Shown in pieces: positions 1 through 6,491 of a stretch of DNA of 9,204 bases (positions are counted from its first letter, which is position 1; the number at the start of each line of letters is the position of its first letter). The DNA lies in assembly GCA_947372365.1 (NCBI GenBank), contig CANBTK010000042.1:1-9204 (forward strand). The letters are read 5' to 3'. The position numbers and the translations under genes were made by a program. The notes under the pieces are model-generated. The model saw only the letters and a list, made by a program, of their open reading frames with translations, ran no database searches and was not told where the DNA came from. The stretch is from Flavipsychrobacter stenotrophus (lineage in GTDB: Bacteria > Bacteroidota > Bacteroidia > Chitinophagales > Chitinophagaceae).

Positions 1-66
1 ACATTTTCTAAATTTGCCCCTTCGTAATCAATATTTCAGGGGTTTTACACACGGTAATAACAAAAA

Positions 67-576
67 ATGATAAGAATAGGCAAGATAGTAGCCACGCATG
101 GTATAAACGGGGCGGTTATAATGACACATATTGCAGCGGATTCTAAATGGCTCAAAAAGGGCCACGCGCTTATGGTTGAGATGCAGAAGGGGAGTTATAT
201 ACCTTATTTCGTTGCCGATTTTAAAGTGGGCAATGAGAGCGAATTTGTTATTAATATAGAGGATATAGATAAGGTGGAGGCGGCAAAGAAACTGGTATCG
301 AAAGCTGTGTTTGTGAATGAAGACGTGCTTGCTGCTTACGCCAAACAATCGCCGCTGCTGTGGATAGGGTTTACCGTAACCGATGTACACAAAGGGCTGC
401 TGGGCCCTATGGAAGATGTGATGCAAAGCCCCAGCCAGTGGCTTGGTAAGGTAATGGTAGGGGATAAGGAAGTATTGATACCATTGGTAGAGCCTATACT
501 ACGGGAGGTAAACCTCCGCTCTAAAAGGGTAATCATTGAAATGCCGCCCGGGTTGATTGATGTTTATTTGGATTAA
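67..576 (+). CDS. rimM: Ribosome maturation factor RimM
   Basis: RimM binds the 30S subunit through ribosomal protein S19 and helps 16S rRNA processing and late 30S assembly in the cytoplasm. The 169-residue product has the usual family length. The N-terminal RimM barrel (about residues 1-85) opens with IGKIVATHGINGAV, matching the family start 'G.I...HG..G.V'. The C-terminal PRC-barrel (about 90-169) contains GKVMVGDKEVLIPLVEPIL and ends in the characteristic 'MPPGLIDVYL' (family: lPeGLLdl). The start codon at 67 follows an A-rich stretch with no Shine-Dalgarno sequence, normal for Bacteroidota. In this phylum the gene usually follows rpsP, which would lie just left of the window (inference). 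trmD follows on the same strand after 158 bp, an unusually loose spacing that contains a dispersed repeat. Confidence 0.96.
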   Translation: MIRIGKIVATHGINGAVIMTHIAADSKWLKKGHALMVEMQKGSYIPYFVADFKVGNESEFVINIEDIDKVEAAKKLVSKAVFVNEDVLAAYAKQSPLLWIGFTVTDVHKGLLGPMEDVMQSPSQWLGKVMVGDKEVLIPLVEPILREVNLRSKRVIIEMPPGLIDVYLD

Positions 577-577
577 A

Positions 578-610
578 GCCTCACCCCAGCCCTCTCCAAA
601 GGAGAGGGAG
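578..610. repeat. Dispersed REP-like palindromic element
   Basis: Directly after the rimM stop comes GCCTCACCCCAG followed by a perfect 8 bp hairpin: CCCTCTCC at 590-597, loop AAA, GGAGAGGG at 601-608. No T-run follows on either strand, so it is not a classical intrinsic terminator. From memory, the phrase 'CCTCACCCC..CCCTCTCC(A)AAGGAGAGGG' is scattered through intergenic regions of many Bacteroidota genomes; this was not checked here. It separates rimM from trmD and could act as a processing or RNA-stability signal between two genes that are otherwise expected to be cotranscribed. Confidence 0.7.
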
Positions 611-734
611 GTGTTGTCGCATACCGCTAGCTTATTACCTAATGGAGTAGATGACCACACTCCTTTATGTGGGGCAAAGACCGAAGGCACGGGGCATTTT
701 TATTTTTTACTTTTACTTTTTGATTTTTGAAAAC

Positions 735-1415
735 ATGCGTATTGATATAATTACCGTATTGCCTGAGTTGCTGGAAAGCCCCTTCAACCATTCTATAATG
801 AAGAGGGCGCAAACAAAGGGCTTGCTCAATGTGCATTTGCATAACCCCCGTGACTATACCCCTTACAAGCAAGGGCAAGTAGATGACTACCAGTTTGGCG
901 GTGGTGCGGGCATGGTAATGATGGCCGAGCCGTTGGCGATACTGATAGAAAAGCTACAGGGCGAGCGTAAATATGACGAGGTCATTTTCATGACCCCGGA
1001 TGGCAGCCTGTTTGACCAGAAAGCTGCAAATACGCTGTCTATGCGCGAAAATATCATTATTATTTGCGGGCATTATAAAGGCATTGACGAACGCATCCGC
1101 CAGCATTTTGTAACCATGGAAATCTCTATTGGCGATTATGTGCTGAGTGGGGGAGAGTTGGCTGCTGCCGTTGTTGTAGACGCTGTAGGGCGCTTGATAC
1201 CCGGTGTTTTAAATGATGAAACTTCTGCTTTATTCGATTCGTTTCAAGATGGGTTATTAGCCCCGCCGGTTTATACGCGCCCTGCCGATTTCAGGGGGTG
1301 GCCTGTACCAGAAATATTGCTATGCGGCGACCCCAAGAAGATTGACAACTGGCGCCATGAGGAATCGCTCAAGCGCACTGCTGAGCGCCGCCCCGGCTTA
1401 CTAAAAGAAGATTAA
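735..1415 (+). CDS. trmD: tRNA (guanine-37-N1)-methyltransferase TrmD
   Basis: TrmD transfers a methyl group from S-adenosylmethionine to G37 next to the anticodon, preventing +1 frameshifting. It is a homodimer of the SPOUT (trefoil-knot) class. Counted from the ATG at 735 the product is 226 residues, the normal length. It begins [13 protein letters not shown], the usual TrmD N-terminus. Visible motifs are [13 protein letters not shown] (55-67), [11 protein letters not shown] (111-121) and [14 protein letters not shown] (131-144), which form the SAM-binding knot. The catalytic Asp is probably D168 in ALFDSF. The C-terminal helical domain ends RRPGLL. An in-frame ATG at 651 would add 28 residues rich in Phe and Tyr from a T-rich leader; I reject that start because the family never carries such an extension. 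The stop lies 11 bp from the stop of the convergent gene, so the two transcripts probably overlap. Confidence 0.97.
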   Translation: MRIDIITVLPELLESPFNHSIMKRAQTKGLLNVHLHNPRDYTPYKQGQVDDYQFGGGAGMVMMAEPLAILIEKLQGERKYDEVIFMTPDGSLFDQKAANTLSMRENIIIICGHYKGIDERIRQHFVTMEISIGDYVLSGGELAAAVVVDAVGRLIPGVLNDETSALFDSFQDGLLAPPVYTRPADFRGWPVPEILLCGDPKKIDNWRHEESLKRTAERRPGLLKED

Positions 1416-1426
1416 ATGAGTAAAGT

Positions 1427-2191
1427 TTATTTGTGGGTGTACAGCAGGCTTACCAGCAAGCCGCTATTGTATTGGTAAACCTGTTTTGAGTTCACCAGCG
1501 CCGATTGCTGCACTATCTGGCTCAGGAATCCGGCTTCCAGCTTTACCGATTTGGTGAATTGGTAGCCGCCTAAAACAGCCAGCCGGTTCTGGTCAAAAAT
1601 ATTCTGGTTAACATTGGAGCCAAAACCAATAAACAATTCATCAAAAGCCGCAGCATACCATGTTTTGGGCTCCATTTTGGTGTGGTTCAGCGGCACATTC
1701 AGCCGCATCTGGTAGCGTACCCGGTTAAGGTAGTTATAGCCATTTATTTTATAATCAGCCGCCTTTTGGTCTATCTTGCCTATCATGCGTTGTTCCAGGC
1801 GAAGCCTGTGGTTAATAGAAACCCTTTTATAGCTTTCCGTCCAGGCTAGTTGCTCAAAGATGCGGTGCTCAGGGGTATAATAGCGGCCCGGAGGGTAATC
1901 GCCATAAGGGAATGTGATAATATACCCATACCCAAGCAGCACACTCACATCATTGTTAAAGTTGTATTGAACCCCACCCCTGGCCAGCGACTGTTGCCAG
2001 TTTTGGTAGTAATTTTCCCTGCGCCAGTTATATTCAACATTCAGGCTTATCTTTTTGGACAGGTAAAAGTTACTGATGCAGCTTGTCCAGCAAATATTAT
2101 TACGGTCTTGTAACCTTTGCGCCTGAGTACAGGCAGCAATTATCATCAGTACAAAAACGATTAAAACTATCTTTTGAATTTGGCTTTTCAT
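1427..2191 (-). CDS. DUF2490 domain outer-membrane-type protein
   Basis: The sequence resembles the DUF2490 family of Bacteroidota, whose function is unknown and which is predicted to form an outer-membrane beta-barrel. I start it at the ATG at 2191 (254 residues), because MKSQIQKIVLIVFVLMIIAAC then gives a proper export signal; the ATG at 2227 would add 12 residues in front of it. IAAC matches a lipobox loosely, but a signal-peptidase I site after TQA is equally possible. The mature part has alternating hydrophobic/aromatic strands such as SLNVEYNWRRENYYQNW, GGVQYNFNNDVSVLLGYGY and RLRLEQRM, and ends in an aromatic-rich strand (GLLVSLLYTHK), as expected for a barrel. On its strand, TACCTTG at 2231-2225 is an imperfect -7 box giving a leader of about 30 nt. 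A terminator at 2363-2395 insulates it from the operon upstream. It converges on trmD. Confidence 0.8.
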   Translation of the reverse strand: MKSQIQKIVLIVFVLMIIAACTQAQRLQDRNNICWTSCISNFYLSKKISLNVEYNWRRENYYQNWQQSLARGGVQYNFNNDVSVLLGYGYIITFPYGDYPPGRYYTPEHRIFEQLAWTESYKRVSINHRLRLEQRMIGKIDQKAADYKINGYNYLNRVRYQMRLNVPLNHTKMEPKTWYAAAFDELFIGFGSNVNQNIFDQNRLAVLGGYQFTKSVKLEAGFLSQIVQQSALVNSKQVYQYNSGLLVSLLYTHK

Positions 2192-2362
2192 TCTCCTCAA
2201 GCAGTTGGTTATCAAAACAGGCTGCAAGGTAGGGAATATGGTTTAAACGCCATTGACTAATGGACAGCATAACATCGCCAAAGAGCCAGCCAATGCCGTT
2301 TACTCGCACGGTTTAATTAACAGAACTAGGCACATTTGGTACAGCATTTTTTATCCAAAATG

Positions 2363-2395
2363 AAAAACCACAGCAGGCATGGTGTCCTACTGTGG
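2363..2395 (-). terminator. Intrinsic terminator, minus strand
   Basis: Read on the minus strand, CCACAGTAGG (2395-2386), an 8 nt loop, and CCTGCTGTGG (2377-2368) form a 10 bp stem with one G-U pair, followed directly by TTTTTC (2367-2362). On the plus strand the same hairpin is followed by CTGTCTTATGG, so it works in one direction only. It would end transcripts arriving from the 5945-2949 operon and shield the DUF2490 gene from read-through. Confidence 0.8.
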
Positions 2396-2470
2396 CTGTC
2401 TTATGGTAAGAGGGCAATAGGGAGATTCTTTAGTATTTTTTGTTTTAGCGTAATTAAAGAATTAAGAAAA

Positions 2471-2569
2471 AATGGTGATTACTGGCTAATAACTAAATGG
2501 TGATTACAAGCCAATGCATTATGGTGATTAAAGGCCAAGGCCTTAATGGTGATTACAGGTAAATAGATT
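2471..2569. repeat. Degenerate 24-25 bp direct-repeat array, four copies
   Basis: Four copies of a core AATGGTGATTAC start at 2471, 2496, 2520 and 2545 (steps of 25, 24 and 25 bp). The third copy reads TATGGTGATTAA. The second halves are looser but related, for example ACAAGCCAAT, AAAGGCCAAG and ACAGGTAAAT. The unit length is not a multiple of three and several frames have stops, so it is not a coding repeat. The array lies inside the presumed 3' tail of the minus-strand operon, where the RNA would carry GTAATCACCATT repeatedly. A CRISPR is excluded by the short repeat and the roughly 13 bp, mutually related intervals. Confidence 0.8.
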
Positions 2570-2948
2570 AGGCTGCTGGCTTGGAAATATTAAATTTTAT
2601 CTTTACGTGAGTGTTTTGCACCGTCCATAATTGTTATTGCAAGGGGAGTGATACCATGGCGTGGGCAATTTGCTGTAACGCAGTTCCTGTCTACGGATAC
2701 ACCAGCCTGCTTGAGATTTCCTGACGGTAGGGAAGGGGCCCTAACCCTGTTGACTACTACCTTTTGCCAATCGAAATGTTCACGGTTATTCCGCTTACCC
2801 CATTAGCTGATGGAGGAATAAATGCACCATAAGAGAACTTTGGCAAATGGTTGTATCCTAAAACTTTGCTGTTACAAGGCTACTCTCTAAGTAGTTCTGT
2901 CAGCACATGGTTTTAAATCAGGGGGTAACACAGGCGTACTGGCATTGC

Positions 2949-3419
2949 CTACGCTGTAGCAGGAGGGCCACGTAATGAGCTTACATAATACTCATGTAGC
3001 AACTTCCTGTGCTGAAAGAACGTTGTATATTCTTTAGGTGCGGAATGTACGAGTGGGGAAAACTGGAAGAATAAGGGCGTTATCAGTAAACAGGTACTTT
3101 GCACAGCCCTTGTGCGGCGGTGCTTCTTTATTTTGCGCGAATGTTCATTACTACTATTGCCACTTTTATACTGCAAGGTGGTTAGTGGTATGGTAGATTG
3201 CGTAAAGTCAGCAAGTGCTAATGAAGAATTTTGCCATTTTGCTTGTTTAGCATTGGCTTCTGGCCCCGATTCCCTGAATGCAGAAAGTGAAAAGTAATTA
3301 TATTCGGTAAATTGCCGGCTATGGCCGTTGTGGCGAAGGTGGTTAGATAGCAGCGCATCTGCACTGATAAACAGGCAGAAGAGGAGTAAAAGTGATTTTA
3401 TTTTTACGATGCTATTCAT
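2949..3419 (-). CDS. Small secreted-type protein ending in RGPPATA; candidate arrest peptide
   Basis: This 156-residue protein has no domain I recognise. It begins MNSIVKIKSLLLLFCLFISADA, a clear signal peptide with likely cleavage near residue 22. The middle is polar, with a very basic patch (SRKIKKHRRTRAVQ, around residue 100) followed by a hydrophobic run (CLLITPLFFQFSPLV). The C-terminus is YYVSSLRGPPATA, with R150-G151-P152-P153 four codons before the end of translation. Arg-(Ala/Gly)-Pro-Pro close to the C-terminus, plus an N-terminal export signal, is the layout of known arrest peptides that sense Sec export (ApcA, ApdA, ApdP: RAPP or RAGP). From memory, unverified, similar small Bacteroidota ORFs ending in LRGPP sit in front of transporter genes. 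The start lies 11 bp after the protease stop, so the two are probably cotranscribed. No same-strand gene lies between it and the terminator at 2363. The alternative is an ordinary small exported protein. Confidence 0.65.
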   Translation of the reverse strand: MNSIVKIKSLLLLFCLFISADALLSNHLRHNGHSRQFTEYNYFSLSAFRESGPEANAKQAKWQNSSLALADFTQSTIPLTTLQYKSGNSSNEHSRKIKKHRRTRAVQSTCLLITPLFFQFSPLVHSAPKEYTTFFQHRKLLHEYYVSSLRGPPATA

Positions 3420-3430
3420 TCCTTCGGCAA

Positions 3431-5107
3431 TTATTGTTTCACTAGTTTCAATACTTGTTGGTAAGTAGCCGTTTGTGCTTTCAGAAAATACATCCCAGCT
3501 GGCAAGTGGCTCATATCATAAGAAACAGATGCATTTTTACCGCTATCAAAAAAATGCGAAAAAACCATCAATTCCCTTCCCGTAACATCAGCTAGCATGA
3601 AAGTAACATCATCAGCTGAATGCAAGTTAACAATAATATCTAAATTATGTACAACAGGGTTAGTAATTAAAATAGTCAAGCCTGCCGCCGCCGGGCCCTG
3701 AGTATCCTTGACGTCCAGCTGCTCGGCGGAGCACCTGAAGTCTGGGATACCGTAACCAATCTGGGTGCCCGGAGTAAGGTATTGGCTCGCACACTTTATT
3801 ATGGCAAGCCTCAATTGAGCCGGGGTAGCGCGTGGCACAGCTTGCCATAGGCATGCCGCCCAGCCTGCAACCTCAGGAGTGGAGATAGAGGTGCCATTGA
3901 TGTAATTAACCCCGCCTGACGTATTGAAAACAGCCCCCGGCTGCCCCAGCGTACATACATCTGGCTTCACCTTGCCCGTTGCATTGGGGCCGTAGCCGCT
4001 GTTACTTGCATTAACGCCCGATAGGTCTACGTTGCCTACTGTTAGTGCGCTATCCGCATCGCCCGGGGTAAGTATGTTATTCCAGGTACTGCCGCCCTCA
4101 TTGCCCGCCGATGTTACAAACAGCATCCCTTTTTTGGTGGCCAGGTTAGCCCCCCTGGCTGCAACAGTGGTTTTGCCATCAAAATCGGTTGCAAAAACGA
4201 AATTATCAGAGGTGTTATCAAAGATATTGTAGCCCAGCGAAGACGATATAATATCGGCACCTATGCTGTCGGCGCGTTCCATGGCACAAACCATATTGAG
4301 CAGCTCAATAGGCTGCTCAGAATTGTCATCTTCGGTAACATATAGCGCATAGGAAGCAAAAGGCGCTGAGCCAACGAAAGTATCGGGCATAAGCCCTGCC
4401 ATTGTAGATAGTATTTCGCCGCCATGGTTGTCGTAGCCATAAACGGTATTGCTGGCCAGCGTAAAATTATGTTTATCAATTATCCGGCCTGATGAACGAA
4501 GGCTATCGAAACCCGAATGTGTATCCACCCCTATAAACCCGGCATCAACAACGGCTATTATTTTACCCTGGCCCTTGTAGCCCAGGTTATGCAGGTAGTT
4601 GCCGTTAACCATAAGGGTCTGGTTCCAGGTAGCGGAATAATAAACTGCATCGCTAGAGGTAGTTTTAGCAGATGGGGTAGAGCCTGCTGTTTCATGGCCG
4701 TTACCGTTGCTACTAGCCGCTTTATTGTGCAATGTGCCAGCATAGTAGCCAACTAGCCTGCGGCTGCTTATAAAAGCCTTGCCGTCAAGGTTGTGCGCCT
4801 GGGTGGAATCTGATAATAACACCACGCAGCAATTCATCCATTTAGATACGCAATGCAGCTTGCCGCCTGTTAGCGCCAGCACACTATCTACATATGCCCG
4901 TGTTACGGGTAGGTCGGTACTATCTAAGGCTATGCCCTGATTAGCCCTGCGCGCAAAAGAATGCGGGGACAAAAAAGTAAGTGAGTCACTAAAGGGTTGA
5001 GTGCCGTTTTTATTGCGGAAATTGACCTGATATGCATATTGCACAGCACTTGCCGCCGCCGCAAACTGGAGCAGCGTAACCAAGAGCAATAGGGCCTTTC
5101 TGCACAT
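3431..5107 (-). CDS. T9SS-exported S8 (subtilisin-like) serine protease
   Basis: A 558-residue secreted serine endopeptidase. A Sec signal peptide (about 1-21, MCRKALLLLVTLLQFAAAASA) precedes a pro-region of roughly 150 residues and an S8 catalytic domain (about 155-465). The catalytic residues are readable: Asp188 in IIAVVDAGF, His228 in DNHGGEILSTMAG, oxyanion Asn336 in VTSAGNEGG and Ser407 in NGTSISTPEVAG. The Asp motif is D-A-G instead of the classical D-T/S-G, as I recall for many Bacteroidota T9SS proteases. Residues about 475-558 form a type A T9SS sorting domain: ITNPVV, a 'LADVTGRELM' strand, 'LPAGMYFLKAQT' and a C-terminal KLVKQ. The protein should therefore cross the outer membrane by the type IX system and be released or anchored after removal of this domain. 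The start lies 7 bp after the lipoprotein stop. The substrate is unknown; proprotein or host-protein cleavage cannot be told apart from sequence. Confidence 0.95.
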   Translation of the reverse strand: MCRKALLLLVTLLQFAAAASAVQYAYQVNFRNKNGTQPFSDSLTFLSPHSFARRANQGIALDSTDLPVTRAYVDSVLALTGGKLHCVSKWMNCCVVLLSDSTQAHNLDGKAFISSRRLVGYYAGTLHNKAASSNGNGHETAGSTPSAKTTSSDAVYYSATWNQTLMVNGNYLHNLGYKGQGKIIAVVDAGFIGVDTHSGFDSLRSSGRIIDKHNFTLASNTVYGYDNHGGEILSTMAGLMPDTFVGSAPFASYALYVTEDDNSEQPIELLNMVCAMERADSIGADIISSSLGYNIFDNTSDNFVFATDFDGKTTVAARGANLATKKGMLFVTSAGNEGGSTWNNILTPGDADSALTVGNVDLSGVNASNSGYGPNATGKVKPDVCTLGQPGAVFNTSGGVNYINGTSISTPEVAGWAACLWQAVPRATPAQLRLAIIKCASQYLTPGTQIGYGIPDFRCSAEQLDVKDTQGPAAAGLTILITNPVVHNLDIIVNLHSADDVTFMLADVTGRELMVFSHFFDSGKNASVSYDMSHLPAGMYFLKAQTATYQQVLKLVKQ

Positions 5108-5114
5108 AAAATGA

Positions 5115-5945
5115 CTAGTTGTGGTCTATGGCACGCATAATAACCGTAAAACCGGTGATGCATTTTTCATTGGTTGGGAGGTAGTCCCAATGTGTCCACT
5201 CTTTATACACCATACCTACGTTAAACGCGTAAACCTCTTTAGCGTAAATGCGGTAAGCAAATACAGCAGAGTCCAACTGAGGGTAGTTAACCGATTCATT
5301 GTCTTCTATTACAGTAACCGTATTATCGTAGTTTACGTAGCCGTTGTTATAAGATTTGTTTACGTCCTGATAGGTGTACTGCCAGTTCTTGTAAAAGCTG
5401 AGCGAAGGGTCCTTAACATCTATGTTAGCATTGCCTGCCCATGTAAGCCCTTGCTGTATTGGGTAAACCATTTTAATGAACTGTGCGCCATCCTGGTTAT
5501 AAAGCAGGCTTGTAACAGGCGTGCCCGCAGGTGGTGCAGTTGTAGTTTGTATAATATCGGCAGGCGTAAGCAGTATAACGCGCGATTTAGTCCAGATAGA
5601 AGCATTATCGGGGCGGAAGTACACATCCATTATGTACGAAAGCCTGTTTTGTTTGTCCCTGAAAGTATCGCTGATGCCATATTTCAATTGGGTCCTTGTT
5701 TCCAACTGGCGGCAAACCTGCACGGTATCATAAACCCAATGCCCTCCGGTATCAATGCTGCTGTCCCTACGTGGCGTAAAGAAATATATGGTAGAGTCAA
5801 CGTTATAGGTGATGAACTTGCCAAGTTGTACAGGGAAATAATTAAGCGTCTGGTCGCCGGTAGTTACCTTAGTTTTTTTACAAGAAAAAAGGGCTGCGAA
5901 GCAAAAAACGGCTATGAATATAAGAGGTATGAGCTTTTTTGACAT
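5115..5945 (-). CDS. Predicted lipoprotein of unknown function
   Basis: A 276-residue protein with a typical lipoprotein signal: MSKKLIPLIFIAVFCFAALF then SCKK, so the lipobox is LFSC with Cys22 as the lipidated residue. The KK after Cys says little about localisation. The mature part has the pattern of the common Bacteroidota '(Y)FPVQLGKF(I)TYNVDST' lipoproteins, with many Tyr-rich beta-strands (NWQYTYQDVNKSYNNGYVNYD) and 'GMVYKEWTHWDY' near the C-terminus. I recognise no enzyme motif. It is the first gene of a tight minus-strand cluster; the protease starts 7 bp after its stop, so the two are very likely coexpressed and may act together at the cell surface (inference). On its strand TAAATTTA (5976-5969) is a near match to the TAnnTTTG box, but I see no paired -33 TTG. 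The 154 bp upstream otherwise holds only a weak hairpin at 6001-6022. Confidence 0.85.
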   Translation of the reverse strand: MSKKLIPLIFIAVFCFAALFSCKKTKVTTGDQTLNYFPVQLGKFITYNVDSTIYFFTPRRDSSIDTGGHWVYDTVQVCRQLETRTQLKYGISDTFRDKQNRLSYIMDVYFRPDNASIWTKSRVILLTPADIIQTTTAPPAGTPVTSLLYNQDGAQFIKMVYPIQQGLTWAGNANIDVKDPSLSFYKNWQYTYQDVNKSYNNGYVNYDNTVTVIEDNESVNYPQLDSAVFAYRIYAKEVYAFNVGMVYKEWTHWDYLPTNEKCITGFTVIMRAIDHN

Positions 5946-6099
5946 AATTCCGGCTGTGATATTTAGCGTAAATTTAGTTAAAGAAACGAAAATAAGTATA
6001 ATCCGGCGAAAAAGAGCCGAATATTCTTTTAAAATCCATTTAAATGTTGGGTAAGGTGTGGATATAGTAACAGGTGGTTATTACGCCCTACGGTTTTCG

Positions 6100-6405
6100 T
6101 CAAAAATGAAACGCCAGCATAACTACCAGTGGCACATTGACCAGCAATATGAATTTGAAATAGTCTTTCCGGTTTTCAGGGGCTGCAAAACTAAGTCTGA
6201 TGAAAAGGACTAAAGTGTATACTAAAGCCACCCCAATAGCAAATATTGCAAAGGCTGCCAATCCTGTTCCGCACCTGGGTCCAGGGTCATCTTTCGTCCC
6301 GTCAATTGCGTTTTGCATGCCTGACAAAGAATCATTACAAAGCCACAACCAGCCGAAGTAGGGTAGCATAAGAATAGTAGAAATGATATGCCGCCGAAAC
6401 ATCAT
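6100..6405 (-). CDS. Small three-helix membrane protein, unknown function
   Basis: A 101-residue protein with three predicted transmembrane segments at about residues 7-23 (IISTILMLPYFGWLWLC), 48-70 (GLAAFAIFAIGVALVYTLVLFIR) and 82-100 (YFKFILLVNVPLVVMLAFH). They are joined by a polar loop containing DGTKDDPGPRCGTG and a charged loop APENRKDYFK. I recognise no family. Two adjacent Met codons (6405 and 6402) could both serve as start; the choice does not affect the reading. It follows mnmA on the same strand after 70 bp that include a hairpin with a short T-tail, so it may have its own promoter. On its strand TATAGTTG (6471-6464) is one base off TAnnTTTG but lies in the loop of that hairpin. 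It may be a real gene of narrow distribution; the hydrophobic pattern argues against a random ORF. Confidence 0.65.
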   Translation of the reverse strand: MMFRRHIISTILMLPYFGWLWLCNDSLSGMQNAIDGTKDDPGPRCGTGLAAFAIFAIGVALVYTLVLFIRLSFAAPENRKDYFKFILLVNVPLVVMLAFHF

Positions 6406-6450
6406 AGTTTGTTTACTATAATAAACGTATGCTCTAATTGGTTACACTTT

Positions 6451-6491
6451 AAAAGGGTGGGACAACTATACAAAATTAATATTTCCCACCC
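6451..6491 (-). terminator. Hairpin overlapping the mnmA stop, probable terminator
   Basis: On the minus strand GGGTGGGA (6491-6484), coding the last Gly-Gly of MnmA, pairs perfectly with TCCCACCC (6462-6455), which is followed by TTTT then AAAG. The loop is long (21 nt), AT-rich and contains the mnmA stop codon. The stem is strong but the T-tract is short and the loop large, so termination may be partial. A translating ribosome at the stop would cover one arm and could prevent folding. Confidence 0.5.

Larger units (their letters stand above)
2192..2948. other. 757 bp region without a convincing gene
   Basis: No ORF with a credible start and protein-like character is present on either strand. 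The region holds a minus-strand intrinsic terminator (2363-2395), a four-copy 24-25 bp array (2471-2569) and about 350 bases (2600-2948) of mixed composition. If transcription of the operon to the right continues to the terminator, 2396-2948 forms a 3' untranslated tail of about 550 nt. The longest open stretch on that strand is 2802-2593 (70 codons), ended by TAA at 2592-2590, but it has no ATG or GTG in its first part. No tRNA T-loop or rRNA signature is visible. It could be a decayed gene, a structured RNA or spacer DNA. Confidence 0.6.

Noticed and set aside
651..734. 28-residue N-terminal extension of TrmD from the ATG at 651
   Set aside because: The extension is a translation of a T-rich leader, and the TrmD family begins with the [15 protein letters not shown] sequence found at 735.
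2471..2569. CRISPR-like array
   Set aside because: The repeat core is only 12 bp, the intervals are about 13 bp and related to one another, and no cas genes are present.
2656..2724. 22-codon plus-strand ORF preceded by AGGGGAG
   Set aside because: It is very short, lies antisense to the presumed operon tail, and Shine-Dalgarno sequences are weak evidence in Bacteroidota.
2593..2802. 70-codon open frame on the minus strand in the gene-free region
   Set aside because: It has no start codon in its first part and no recognised family; an open run of this length can occur by chance. Kept only as a possible remnant.
5121..5942. 273-codon plus-strand ORF opposite the lipoprotein
   Set aside because: It is an antisense shadow: the minus-strand frame has a lipobox, a protein-like composition and operon spacing.
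6001..6022. Hairpin ATCCGGC / GCCGAAT as a terminator of the 6100-6405 gene
   Set aside because: On the minus strand the stem has one G-U pair and is followed by TATACTTA instead of a T-run; it lies about 80 bases after the stop.
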